From assembly GCA_900491605.1 (NCBI GenBank), contig UESW01004359.1:464329-528328 (forward strand): a stretch of DNA of 64,000 nt, given 5' to 3'. Below the pieces are notes generated by a model. That model had not been told where the DNA came from. It was given only the letters and a program-made list of their open reading frames with translations, and made no database searches. The position numbers were made by a program, and so were the translations under genes. How positions within the stretch are numbered: position 1 is the first letter of the stretch; each line of letters begins with the position of its first letter. Source of the stretch: Calamus simplicifolius (lineage: Eukaryota > Streptophyta > Magnoliopsida > Arecales > Arecaceae). This document shows, one piece after another, positions 47,117 through 59,000 of the stretch.

Positions 47117-49285
47117 TGATGGGGCCAATTGACCCATGGGCAATAAAGACAATAATTTTTGGATGGCCTCCTCTTAAAATAGCAATTTCCAGATGATTTT
47201 TCTATAAGGCAATTCTCGTGGCGGCAATCCTCGGCAGCCTTACTGAGCAGCTTAATTCTAAGCGGCCTCGGTCTACTTGACTTTCTTTTTGAAGGGCACA
47301 ACGGGCATTAAATATTTTATCTACGGCATTGCTCCTGGTTGTAACAAGCGTCTAAGAGAACAAGAGGAAAAATGGCCATGTTGGGTGCGTAGGTTCTCCC
47401 AAGGGCCACCTTTTGTCATCAATGACAAGTAGTTAGTCAAAGGGCTGGAGTGCAGAAACGGTGCCAGCATTTAATGGAGTAGAAAGGGAGGGAGAAGTCC
47501 AAGTCGGCCCCACCCCGACACTCCATCTCGGCCACGGACATCCCGTCCCGCTTCGCCCTGGCATTTATGGCTTCCACGTAGGCCTCATTTAATGAATGGA
47601 GCGTCACAGACGCGAAGGAAGGGAGAAGTCTAAGTCAGCCCCGCCCTAGCACTCCACGACACTCCATCTCGGCCACGGATGGCGTGGTTTGCCTTTACAC
47701 TCCCGCTCAGTTTCCACAGCCATATTATATCTTTCACACCAAAGCATTTATGGCCTCATAAAGGCCACATGCATTCACATGCTCTAAGGCATTTATTGCC
47801 TTATTCTCTCTTATATACAAAGGCATTTATATCCTCATAAAGGCCACGTGCATCTACCTTCTTTAGATATTTATGGTTGCCACGTAGGTCAACATTTAAT
47901 GGAGTAGAGCGTCATGGACGCAAAGAAAAGGAAAAGTCAAGTCGGCCCTGCCTTGGCACTCCATCTCGGGCCACAGACGTTCCGTCCCGCTTCGCCTTAG
48001 CACTCTCGCTCGGCCTCCACGCTATGTCTTTCGTACCAAGGCATTTATGGCCTCATAAAGGCCACAGCATCTACCTTCTCTAAGGTATTTATGGCTGCCG
48101 CGTTGGCTCCTTGGCACCCTTGAATGAGAAAGGATGGGAAGCCGAGACAAGGAGTTCTTGACTCCACGTCTCAAAGAAGTCCTTGACGGCCTCCAGTTGT
48201 CTTCGGGCTTCTTCTCCTCCCAGCACCGTGCAGGACAGCCTCCTAACTCTACTCACGGCCATGGACGGCTTCGTCCGTGGCTCTGCTCCAAGCTCTCTAT
48301 TTCGGCTTCGACTAGACGATGGACAGCATCATGGTAGGACGACAAAGGACATGCACGTAGCCATAAAAGGAGCTTGGCAAGGTCCTCATCTCAAGGCCAA
48401 GCATCTCTAGGTGGGCCCAGACCAGCACGGAGGCTAGATGCCATCGCTTGGACCACCCTGCTTCCTACGTCTCCTCGCTGAGGCGTGACGACTTTGTCCC
48501 GGCTTGGCCCCAAGCTCCCTCAGTGGTCTCCAACTTCGTCCCGGCTTCTAGCTCCTTCCCGGCCATCTCGGCCTCGGCTGTGAACAGTGCCATGCAGGCA
48601 CTATATAATCAGCGCTCTACAAGGGACAGCTAGCTTCAACTCCCAATTCTTCCATCCCAAACGGATGTGTGGCTCGTGATGGTGATGAGACTCCGCCACC
48701 TTTTATCTCTTTTTGTAAGGATGGCCCTGTGAATGTGAAGGACATCTGCCCATATCCTGCCAGCACTGCAGCAACCATCCAATCAAGTGGCCACCCACTC
48801 TGATGGGACTTGGCCTGCAGTCCTGACATGCCAAAGAAGGAAGCAAGTTCTGCCATTGCTGCCATCACCTTAAATGCTCTTACAAGTAGCAGCACCCCAA
48901 GCCTCCAGACATCAGCTCTGACACTTCACCCATCAAAGTCATCATTATGGAGCCTCAACCACTCAAGCTAGACAAACTCTAAGCATCTATAAATTGGGTA
49001 AGAGGGACCCCCGACCAGGTAACTGATAACTCTAAGAAAAAACTGAGAATCACATAGAGCTCTTCTCTGAGCCTCTCTCTCTCTTTCTCTTTCTAGTTTC
49101 CTTAAGCTCACGGATGTTGCCCAGGGTATTGACTTAAACGTCGAAGGGTCTCCGTCGGAATCTTCGACCCCGAGGACTTTTTGCAGGCTCTCAGGTGCGA
49201 GAAAGCTCGCCGGAGGATTTCAGGCTCGTTGGAGGAAGCGATCGGACGCTCGCGGACGTTCGAGGAGGGTGATCTGGCAACAACA
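47117..49285 (+). mobile_element. Solo LTR of a gypsy-type retrotransposon, 2.17 kb
   Basis: Starts TGATGGGGCC and ends GGCAACAACA, flanked by a perfect 5 bp duplication TGTAC (47112-47116 and 49286-49290). No primer site, polypurine tract or coding interior follows. The 3' part (49120-49280), with CGTCGAAGGGTCTCCGTCGG and GAGGACTTTTTGCAGGCTCT, resembles the R/U5 end of large Ty3/gypsy LTRs in monocots. A TATA-like CTATAAATTGGG lies at about 48988, consistent with plus orientation. The U3 part holds repeated 'CATTTAATGGAGTAGA...CTCGGCCACGGAC' blocks (47467, 47590, 47890). Confidence 0.82.
47465..48120 (+). repeat. Internal repeats in the solo LTR
   Basis: At least three imperfect copies of a block with ATTTAATGGAGTAGA, GTCGGCCC...GCACTCCATCTCGG and TCCCGCTTCGCC, and several GGCATTTATGGCCTCATAAAGGCCAC copies. 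Confidence 0.75.
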
Positions 49286-49290
49286 TGTAC

Positions 49291-52150
49291 CATTTATGAT
49301 AGCTTCTCAAAGCTAACTGTATACAACTACTATCTCCTCTTTCCATACGTATAATTATCTAGCATGCCAAAAAATTGTAAATAATGCTATTAGGTTATAA
49401 ATAAAATATTATTTACATTCATTTGAATTTTTAGAAATAAAAATATTTATTTTTATTTATTATAAATAAAAATTTATTTATATTTATTAGGTTATAATAA
49501 AATTCAAATGAATTTATAGAGTAGAGTGGAGGAAGTAGATTTATGTAACTGATCCCATATAGTGAAAAAGGCTTAGATGAGATGCGTTGAGTTGTATTCA
49601 TTTGAATTTTAAATAATAGTCATAACTTTTGATTTAACATCTAAAAATGTAAAATACCTAAGTAATAATCATAGCATAGATTTAACATAACAATATATCT
49701 GGATTGAAAATATTTAATTGAGTGCTATGATTTGACTTCTTATGATTATTTAGAGTATTTTATAGTTATATTTTTTTGGATGTATTTCTTTTATTATATG
49801 AGGGCTATACACATACATAAAAATGAAAATGGATTACAACACAACAACCAGATATCAATCAAGAAACTCTACCAATTTGATAAATAAGATTTTTATATAA
49901 AAACATATTTGTCAAAAGAAGAATGTGCTTGCGTAAGAAAATTGAGGAGTAAAAATTTAAACAATATAATCTTTACTTTTTACCCTTATTAGGAGAAGTG
50001 ATGAGGGTGGCTTATTTTATAAATATATATAAATAATATTTATTATAATATTTAATAATGTTTAGTTTTACTATACACTAGATTCATGTCCATCGTGTTA
50101 GATTCATATCCATCCTATCAATAATGCATGAGAATAATTAATGCACACCAAAGATTATATGCATCTCCCATGCTCTTCTAAAATTCTAACCTACAATTGG
50201 CAATTTCTAAGTGAACTTTCTATGGACAGCTTATTTTAAAGAGTTGCTTCATAGTGCATTATTTGACAAAGCTACTATAACTTCAAAATTATTAGCATGA
50301 TAACCTTTGATAATAGAAAATACTGTTTAGTAACTATATTTTAAAATCGGAAAAATTTAATATTTACTTAGTAATCAAATTAAGAGAGTATTTTTAAAAT
50401 AAAATAATAAAAAATGTTGCATAATACTTTCACTATGTAAACATTTGTATAATCAAAAAAATTATTTGTTATCTTAATTTATAAACAATATTAAAATGTA
50501 ATAATAATATATTAATAATTTTAAAATATATAGACTACAGTGACAACAATAATGCCTTAATTCTAAATTGATCCTTTTGCTTCCTTGTTTTATTTAAAAA
50601 TATATATTATATATAATATTTAAAAATATAATAATATTACAAATAGTAATAATTTAATATTATCATAATATATATTTTATAATAATTTAATATATTTTAA
50701 TATATTATTAAAAGTGCAATAATTATTATTTAAACAATATAATACTACAATAATATGAAATATTATTACGGTAATATTATAAAATTATAATATAGTATGT
50801 AATATTATAATATTATCTTATATTATGCTACATAATTATATTATAATAATTATGTTTATTAACATCTATTATAATAATATAATATTAAATAATATTATAT
50901 TATTGCTATTGTTATATTATATTAAAAATAACTATTTTTATGGCTTGAATATGTGATGTTCAAGTCCAATAAAATTAACTTTCCTAAGGAGTCTTGCAAA
51001 AAAGTTGGAAAGAAAGCAATTAAAACATTTAACAGTTTTTACATTAGCTTTTAAAATTTTTATCAAATATCTTAAAAATAATAAAATAATAATAATTTTA
51101 TTACTCCAAAAACATTTTTAGACATCCAAAAGCTATGCTAAATGGAGCTTATATCCCTCATCGTGGTTGAACTTACCCATGCCCTATATAATTACTATTT
51201 AATGGTTTGACCCTTCTTATGGCTTGCATTATACGCATTGATGCATCATGTCTTACATTAGCAATTAACTGCTATATTCTAAAACAACCATGCAACAGCG
51301 CCGCTGTTATTAGGCCAGTCGATGGGCTGGGTTCACGTTCAGCATGACATGACCTACCGCTAACCGATCTGTGCGAAGACAATATGTTAATATGTCATCA
51401 GCCGAATCTGCTAACTAAATAACAAATGGTTCGTCCTCGGAACTTCCACAGATTAATATTTCAACCTGAAGATGCCGAAGGCAGTAGTTTAATGTCTCTT
51501 TTGTAAAGCATATATTGTTTCAATAAAAAAGAATTTAGTGTAAGACAAGCCTACAATATAACTAGAGGTTAGTTCCAATGAAGGTTAGAAGAAGCAAAAT
51601 AAAATTAAAATTAAAATTTTAAAACAAAACTTTTCGCTTCCTCCCCACTTCTATACTTGAAAAGGTAAATCTATCAATATGGTGTGCCGGATGAAACCAT
51701 GAGAATGGATATTATATGCCATCCTACAAAACTACAATCAAAAGTTAGTTATCCCAGTGCAATCACCAAGTTCATACCAAATGATTTTTGTGACATAGAA
51801 TCCAAGTAGCTCTTTGAGCAAATTGTGGAAAATGCTTAGAATGCATATCGAAGCTGCAAAATTCTAATCATGGGTTCCTGATAGGGCAGAAGAACTTTGC
51901 CAAAAAATTTGTCCAAATATGAGCAGTTTATATCTTGAATTTCGGCTCCTTATAGTTTAAATAGTCAGGATGTGATCTTCCAAAGTTTTTAAACTTCCTG
52001 AAAGCCACCAATGAGATGTAATGAAAGATAAAGTAAAAGAAAAGCCACCAAAATATCTGACCGCACATTAGAATTTCAAAAATCATACTAATATCATCAC
52101 CACGGTTCCACCTGTAGAGAAACCATTCTTGTTTCCAATTTCATTTGCTT
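49291..52150. other. Very AT-rich intergenic region
   Basis: Apart from the SINE at 49517-49594, no gene or element is recognised. 50580-50940 is almost pure A/T with TAATAT motifs. The end nearest 52882 may include saposin 3' UTR. Confidence 0.5.
49517..49594 (+). mobile_element. Au-SINE-like copy between inverted 15 bp arms
   Basis: TTATGTAACTGATCCCATAT and AAAGGCTTAGATGAGATGCG follow the same layout as the copy at 2748. It is flanked by AAAATTCAAATGAAT (49499-49513) and its perfect reverse complement (49596-49610), not by a direct repeat. Confidence 0.6.
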
Positions 52151-52155
52151 ACAAG

Positions 52156-52425
52156 CTATCTGTGATGTCCATGCCCGCAAAAGAGGCCACCTAGTTCACA
52201 ACATTGTTTGCAAATATTAGTAGCTTGAAAGCCCTCTAGGGCTACGGTCCTTCCATTTTGTATGACAGGCAGCCAGCAGCCATAAGATGGTATAAGAGAG
52301 TCCTTTCCAAGCACCTCACTGCCATGGTCTTCCATTTGAACTCCACATGCCGCCACCAAATAGCTGCTACGGCTCCCGATAACAAAGCCCTGACCCCTCA
52401 AATCTCGCTTGCTAGGAATCACCAA
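52156..52425 (-). other. Unassigned 89-codon ORF downstream of the saposin gene
   Basis: Cys- and Gly-rich predicted peptide (for example NICKQCCELGGLFCGHGHHR) in the region expected to be saposin 3' UTR or 3' flank. No family recognised and no splice connection found; possibly chance. Confidence 0.2.
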
Positions 52426-52882
52426 CTAGTCCACCCGTGCTAAGTGCACAGGTTCACCATTGAGTCCACCATTCACTCACACATGACCTCTCAAACGAGA
52501 TCAATATCAACATCAGGGGAAGAAAGAGAAAAATAACCACTACCAAGGTGAACTTTAACGCTCCTAGTAACTGATTCAACTGATAAAGTTACTGAATGCT
52601 GGATATAAAAATAAATAAAAAACTACATCCGCAACATCCCATAAATAAGTGATAAACTATTGAGGAAGCTAAGAGTAGTGAGTGGATAACATATTACACA
52701 ACCTGTATAAATAAAATATAAGAAACCCAGCATGCTCCAACTGGCTGCAGATCACACAAACCATAACTACAGCAATATGCACACGGCAACGGAGATATTA
52801 TGAATATGACACTAAGACATTATTTGAAATCCGCTCATTCCCATCTTCCAGAATCCCTTTAACATCAAGGATGCCTACAAAT

Positions 52883-53044
52883 TCATGCTTCGTTCAAGGA
52901 TGTCTCCGCCACTAATCCAGGTCCAACTATATTTTCTTTGCTGGCCTTGCAAGCATGGCTCAAAGCACAGACATCAGTCGTCTCAAGAAACTTCTCACCA
53001 TTGACAAGGATTAGCGGGCCATAGCTCAAAACCAGCCTCTTGCA
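52883..53044 (-). CDS. Saposin gene exon 5 (C-terminus)
   Basis: Acceptor TTTAAACAG, phase 0, CKRLVLSYGPLILVNGEKFL then ETTDVCALSHACK and a short tail ending ETSLNEA, TGA at 52883-52885. Confidence 0.85.
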   Translation of the reverse strand, partial: CKRLVLSYGPLILVNGEKFLETTDVCALSHACKASKENIVGPGLVAETSLNEA

Positions 53045-56000
53045 CTGTTTAAAGAGAGGAGAAATAAATAGAACTTCTCTAATTAGTTGATTGCAAAATC
53101 CCATTCAAATGAAAGCTAGACCTTGATATAAAACTTAATCGACTTAACATGCAACACCAAAATCTATGAAGTTAACCCACAATATCTGAGTGAAATGTGA
53201 AGATGCCTGCAAACTGGGCTATAGCCTGGAGATTGCATCCCTCCATTTGAAGAAGGTTTCAAGTTCAAATTTTATGAGGCATCCCAACCTGGGAAACTCT
53301 CTTATCATGTCTTCAAAATAATTGTTTCTGCCCTGCCACTGCTACTAAGAAAAAAAAGTGTGGAAACCTATGAATTGTAGTTTCAATCGTGGTTAGAAAA
53401 AAATGTGTGTTTGTTGCCATTTACATGAGCAAATTAAACAGCATACTGGTCAGAATTGAACACTGAGAAACTTGGGGTCTTAATTCAGCCATGTTTGGTT
53501 GTGTGCAATTGCTTTTTTTTTGGTAGAAGTGTGCAAGTTTTTTTTTTTTTTTTGGTAGAAGCGTGCTGGTGCTTGGAAGCGTGGACATCCTTCTCCTCAA
53601 AGTGATATTTCAGACCCTGCCAAATCAAACATGTGAAACTGGCAATTTCCACCAAATACTCCACTTTGGGCTTGCCAATTCAAAGCCAAAAAATCCTTTT
53701 TTTCGTCTCTGGCCTAGGGGGTTCCAAAGTCAAGTTCTATGTGGACAACCAAGGCAACTGTTCTGCTTTAATGACCTTCCATGCATTCCCTTCTTAGAAA
53801 CAAGCTATTTAAGCGATGCCTAATTGATTATTGTCCTTAATAATAATTTATGGACAACTTAAAATGCCTAGGACTTCTACTTGTCTTGCGCCCATCTTCC
53901 TCAAAAACAAGCAACATTAGCTCAAAGTTCAAACACTAACACTTGCATAAAAAGAAACACATCTTATGTGAAGATGGTGAAGATGACTACCAGGGCTACT
54001 ACCAATACCGACAGCCCATTTAGACAGTATTACCATCTATCTGTCTAGCAACTCCAACATAACTTCCACTAATGTTCAACTAACACAGATGTTAAAGAAA
54101 AAGTGAAGTTGAGTATAAAATAGGTGCTGAAAAGCTAACCTCTTGAGCATAATGGTCCATCCTGTTGCACTCCTTGAGAAGCATTTCAATTATCTCAAAC
54201 TGTCAGTTTGCATAAAGAAAGAGTCAGCATCATGCAAAATGTATATGCACCATATATGTTTATAGCGAGCCAGAATTCAAGACAAAGTCTCCAGATCATC
54301 TTTCCATGACAAGGAAAAAAATGGTACACACCAAACACAGTATTGTTAAAGATTACTAAACCAGGTAAAATGCGCAAGACAAAATAATAAAATTTCCATT
54401 TAAAATATATGACGTATAAGAAAGGGAAAAAAAAGTGAATTAGAAGCACTGAGGAGAAGAAAAAATAACTGTTACAATATACTAAAATCAAAGAAGTCTA
54501 AAGAAACATGATAAAAATTAGAAGTGTCTACCAAAGAAAATGCTAGTTGTCTACAAGTTAAAAGATTTTAAAAACAATAACCACAATATTATGAGACAAA
54601 AGAGCCGGATGATATAAAAGGACATTGCACAATCAACAAAAAGAAGACCAAGTTGCCTATATGCCGTGTTAGATGAGTTTTTGTCTTTGACATGATTGCC
54701 CCTCTTGAATTTTTCTATTTCTAATTATTAAGAGCAACTACACAATAGAATCTTCTAGCATGTTTCCCATCTTTCTTTCTTTTTTTTTTTTTTTTTTTTT
54801 TTTTCTTTTTGGAGGGCGAGGCAGGGGTGTTGGGGGCGATGATAGGCTTGTCTGGTTTTCAAAGGCTAGTGAGAAACTGATAATGGAGCTCCAAAGTTAA
54901 CAACACAAGCTGGTCATTACCTGTGCATCAGGGTCTTTCAATTTGTTGATTATTTCAGCAACAACAAGATGACATTGTGCATGTCTCGTTGCTCTTTTGT
55001 AGATTGACAGCAACCATTTTCTCACAGAGATTTAGCTTTGTGCAGAACTCCTCTGGATGTATTTTGGCAATCTCAATGAAGAAAAGAGATGCATAATAGT
55101 CCGCTAGCAAAATACACTGCCAGAAAAATAGAGAAGCTACAGAAGAGTTACTTGTAATGATCAATCATTGGATGACTTTAACCTGGACAAGGACCCTTAG
55201 CTAGCAGATAATTATCTGGTAAGTAAAAGATTGCCTGCTGCTCAAAAGGCTGCAGCTTGGAACATGCTTGATCAAGGGCCTCAATTATCTCGGTTTGAGT
55301 CTTGTTTTCACCAAGGAAATAGGCAGCCTGAGCAGTAAAATTTTCACATAGCGTGCACAGTTGGTCATCCCTTAGGAGTGCTTCAGAAATTTTATTCTCA
55401 TGTCTTGGTGCCTTGATGACTACTGGGGAAACTAGAAGCAACAAAATTAATCGTCAGCTTTATGACATATAAGCAGAAATAGGGCTGCAAGGCCAGACAA
55501 GCTGAGCTCTGCCCCTAGCATGAGAAAAAGGATTTGAATGGGTAAAGCACCAGAAATAAATCACAAATTTTAATAATCACTAGAATAAAAGCAATTCCTG
55601 CATTCATGGGTTAATTAATCAATATCATTGGTACCAAAAAATTTACACACATATAACCTCTTTTGCCTAAATCAAAAAATTCCATGGAGAGATCTCTACA
55701 TGTCCCCATACTTACATAACATGAATATGTGGCAGGAATGGTAATCAGTAGTTTAGTACAATTTAACATTATAAACATAAATTTTGCACTACCATTGCAT
55801 TTATTATACTATGGTTTGGTAGAAAATATTCTGGAAGCAATCAAAGACTGGATGGTTATGGTTATGTTAAATATGTTCTGAACTTTAGTCTAAGCCTCCT
55901 TACCATGACCTCAGTTGCAAACAATATTATCAAGATAAAGCAAATCTAATTTAACAAATGCTGTCTCACGGTTACAACCAAAATTCAAATTAAAATGACA

Positions 56001-59000
56001 TCAATACATTCCATGATTCCCATGATACTGTATTGTACTTCATGCAGTAGAAATCCTTAATATTTTTAAAGGAAAAAAATGATATGATAAAATCTACATT
56101 GTGATACTACCCATAGTAATAAATGAAATTACAATGTTAATTGCCTAGTTACAGATGAACTCTGCTAGTATATTCCATAAAGTTGATCTCACCAGTTGAC
56201 AGTATTCTAGATTGGGAAGGTGGCACATAAGAGAACAAATTCTAGTTAGTAGCAGTCACATGTATAACACCAAATAAGAATTAAGCAACAAAACTTCAAC
56301 AGTTTGATTCTTATACAGGTTGCAAGCCAGTCAACACTTAGAGAATGTATGGGGCGGGTTTCAATGAAACAAGTAGCATTATCATTGTTGAAGTGTAAAT
56401 ACGCTGTAAATAAAATTAGTTAAATATCCTTATAGATTAGGAGAATATGTTTGAATTTAAATTCCCTAAAATTAAGGGATTTGATTAGATAGATTTCAGA
56501 TTTAGAATGATTAAGTTTCCTATTCTTATCTTGTAATCATTCCCTAAAATTAAGGGATTTGATTAGATAGATTTCAAATTTAGAATGATTAAGTTTTCTA
56601 TTTTTATCTTGTAATCTCCTATATATTTCCTAGGATTGTACACTGAAGAAAGATGAATAAAAAATTTCAACCTTCTACATGGTATCAGAGCTCTAGGGTT
56701 TTTCGCATTCATCCCTTTGCACGTAGCCTTCATTGCTGTCTCTACCTATCCCAACAGCCTTCATTGCTGCAAGATTTCTTTCCATCGACCATGTCAACCT
56801 CTGAAACCTCTAGCATCCGTAACATATCTGAAGAATCCAATTCTGTTCAGAAAATTGAAGATTTACAAATATTCGGGCATCCTATAGGCTCAGTGGGAAT
56901 AATTATCTCAAGTGGTCTCAATTTGTCTGAACATACCTCAAAGACAAGGGGAGGCTCAGCCATCTTCTCGGAACAGGCTAACAAAGGATGATCCGAAGTT
57001 TGAAACCCGGGATGAGGAGGACACCATGATAATGTCATGGCTATGGGATTCCATGGAACCCATGATTAGCGACACATGCATGTTTTTGACAACTGCAAAG
57101 GAGATTTGGAACTTTGTTCGTCGCACATATTCAAAGGACCACGATGATGCATAAGTTTATGAGATCAAGGTCAAAACTGCAGCCAATAATGAAGAAATTA
57201 GAAAGCTAAGGAGTTTGTTATGATCTCTTAAAGCCTTCTGGAGCTTGCTCTTTGACTCTTTCAGGTAAACCTTCTTTTTCTTTTTGTATGAATGCCCAAG
57301 TAACAAAAACCGAAAACACCCATACAAACTCTTGGATAATAGACTCCGGTGCCACAGACCATATGACCCCTACACCTCAGCATTTCCACACCTATACCCC
57401 ATGCCTAGGTAATAGAAAAATTGTAGTGGCTAATGGCTCTTTAACCACTGTTGCAGGGTTCGGGATATATATATCACACCCACCCTTATCCTTAAAATGT
57501 CCTCCATGTACCAAAACTATCAGCCAGCCTCATCTCCATTTATAAGATCACCTATGACCTTAAATGTTATGCTGTTTTTTTCTATTCTTATTATGTTTTT
57601 CAGGATCAGGATCGGAAAGAGGATTGGACTTGCTAAGGAAAGCAGCGGCCTTATCTCCTTGAATCATCTCAAACGTTAAGAATGATTTGTCATTGTCCTT
57701 TCTCAGTTCTTCCAATAAAGATGCCATTTGGCTGTATCATTTACGCCTAGGTCATCCATCTTTTAGGGTTTTACAAGTTATGTTTCCTCAACTATTCCAA
57801 GGATTAGATATTTCTGAGTTTCATTGTGATATTTGTGAGTTATCAAACATACTCGTGTATCTTTTCCTATTAGCAATAAACGCAGTTCTTATCCTTTTCA
57901 TTTGATCCATAGTGACATATGGGGCCCTTCCAGCATACCTAATATTTCTGGGGCTCGGTGGTTTGTATCCTTCATTGATGATTGCACTCGAGTTACATGG
58001 CTATTCCTCCTCAAACACAAATCTGATGTTAGCTTTGTTATTCCAACGTTCCATTCAATGGTTCAAAACCAATTTGGAGTTACCATAAAAAGCTTTAGGA
58101 CAGATAATGCTAAATATTACTTTAATCAAGTTCTATCACCTTATTTCCAATCCCAAGATATTATCCATGAATCATCATGTGTCAACACGTCCCAGTAAAA
58201 TGGGGTAGCTGAAAGAAAAATGGACATTTGCTCAACATCATTCGAGCCTTACTCTTTCAAGGGAATGTACCCAAGTCTTATTGGGGTGAGGCTGCTCTCA
58301 CTACACATACATGATAAACAGACTTTCCTCCCGTATGCTAAATAAAAAGTCCTATAGAGACCCTTAATAGCTTCTACCCTCACTTTCGAACCTCAAATAG
58401 CCTTATACCTAGGGTATTTGGCAGCACTGCCTTTGTTCATGTTCACAGCCAGCATAGAAACAAACTAGATCCCCGTGCCATCAAATGTGTCTTTCTTGGT
58501 TGCTCATCCATCAAAAAGGATACAAGTGTTATAACCCTTCATCCAAAAAAACCTACATTTCTGTTGATGTCACATTTGTGGAAAATACACCTTTTTTCTC
58601 CAAGTCCTCTCTTCAGGGGGAGATTTCATGTTAGAAGATAGGACTTCTGAGATTTTTGAACCACTTCAAACCCTTGATCTTCCAACCAACACAGTTCGAA
58701 ACAAGTCTACTAAATCTGTGTTATCTCCTGTCTCTCCTGACCTAATCAATGCCAGTCACAACCCTACAAGATTCTCTCAGGTGTATTCAAGGAGAAAGGC
58801 TGTTCCTGAATTGACACAAGTCCAAGAATCTGATCCAAACTATGGAAATGAAATCAAGGTAAGATCTGACATGTCTTACAGCCTATTGAGACATCTACTG
58901 ACCCCATTGAAGACTTAGACATATCCGTAAGATCTGACATGTCTTTACAGCCTATTGAGACACCTACTGATCCCATTGAAGACTTAGACATACCAATTGC

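Noticed and set aside
47877..48895. ORFs in the 48 kb region
   Set aside because: They lie wholly inside the solo LTR and match no protein.
55178..55234. Extension of saposin exon 2 to the GT donor at 55182
   Set aside because: It adds residues foreign to the family and breaks the phase with exon 3; the GC donor fits better.
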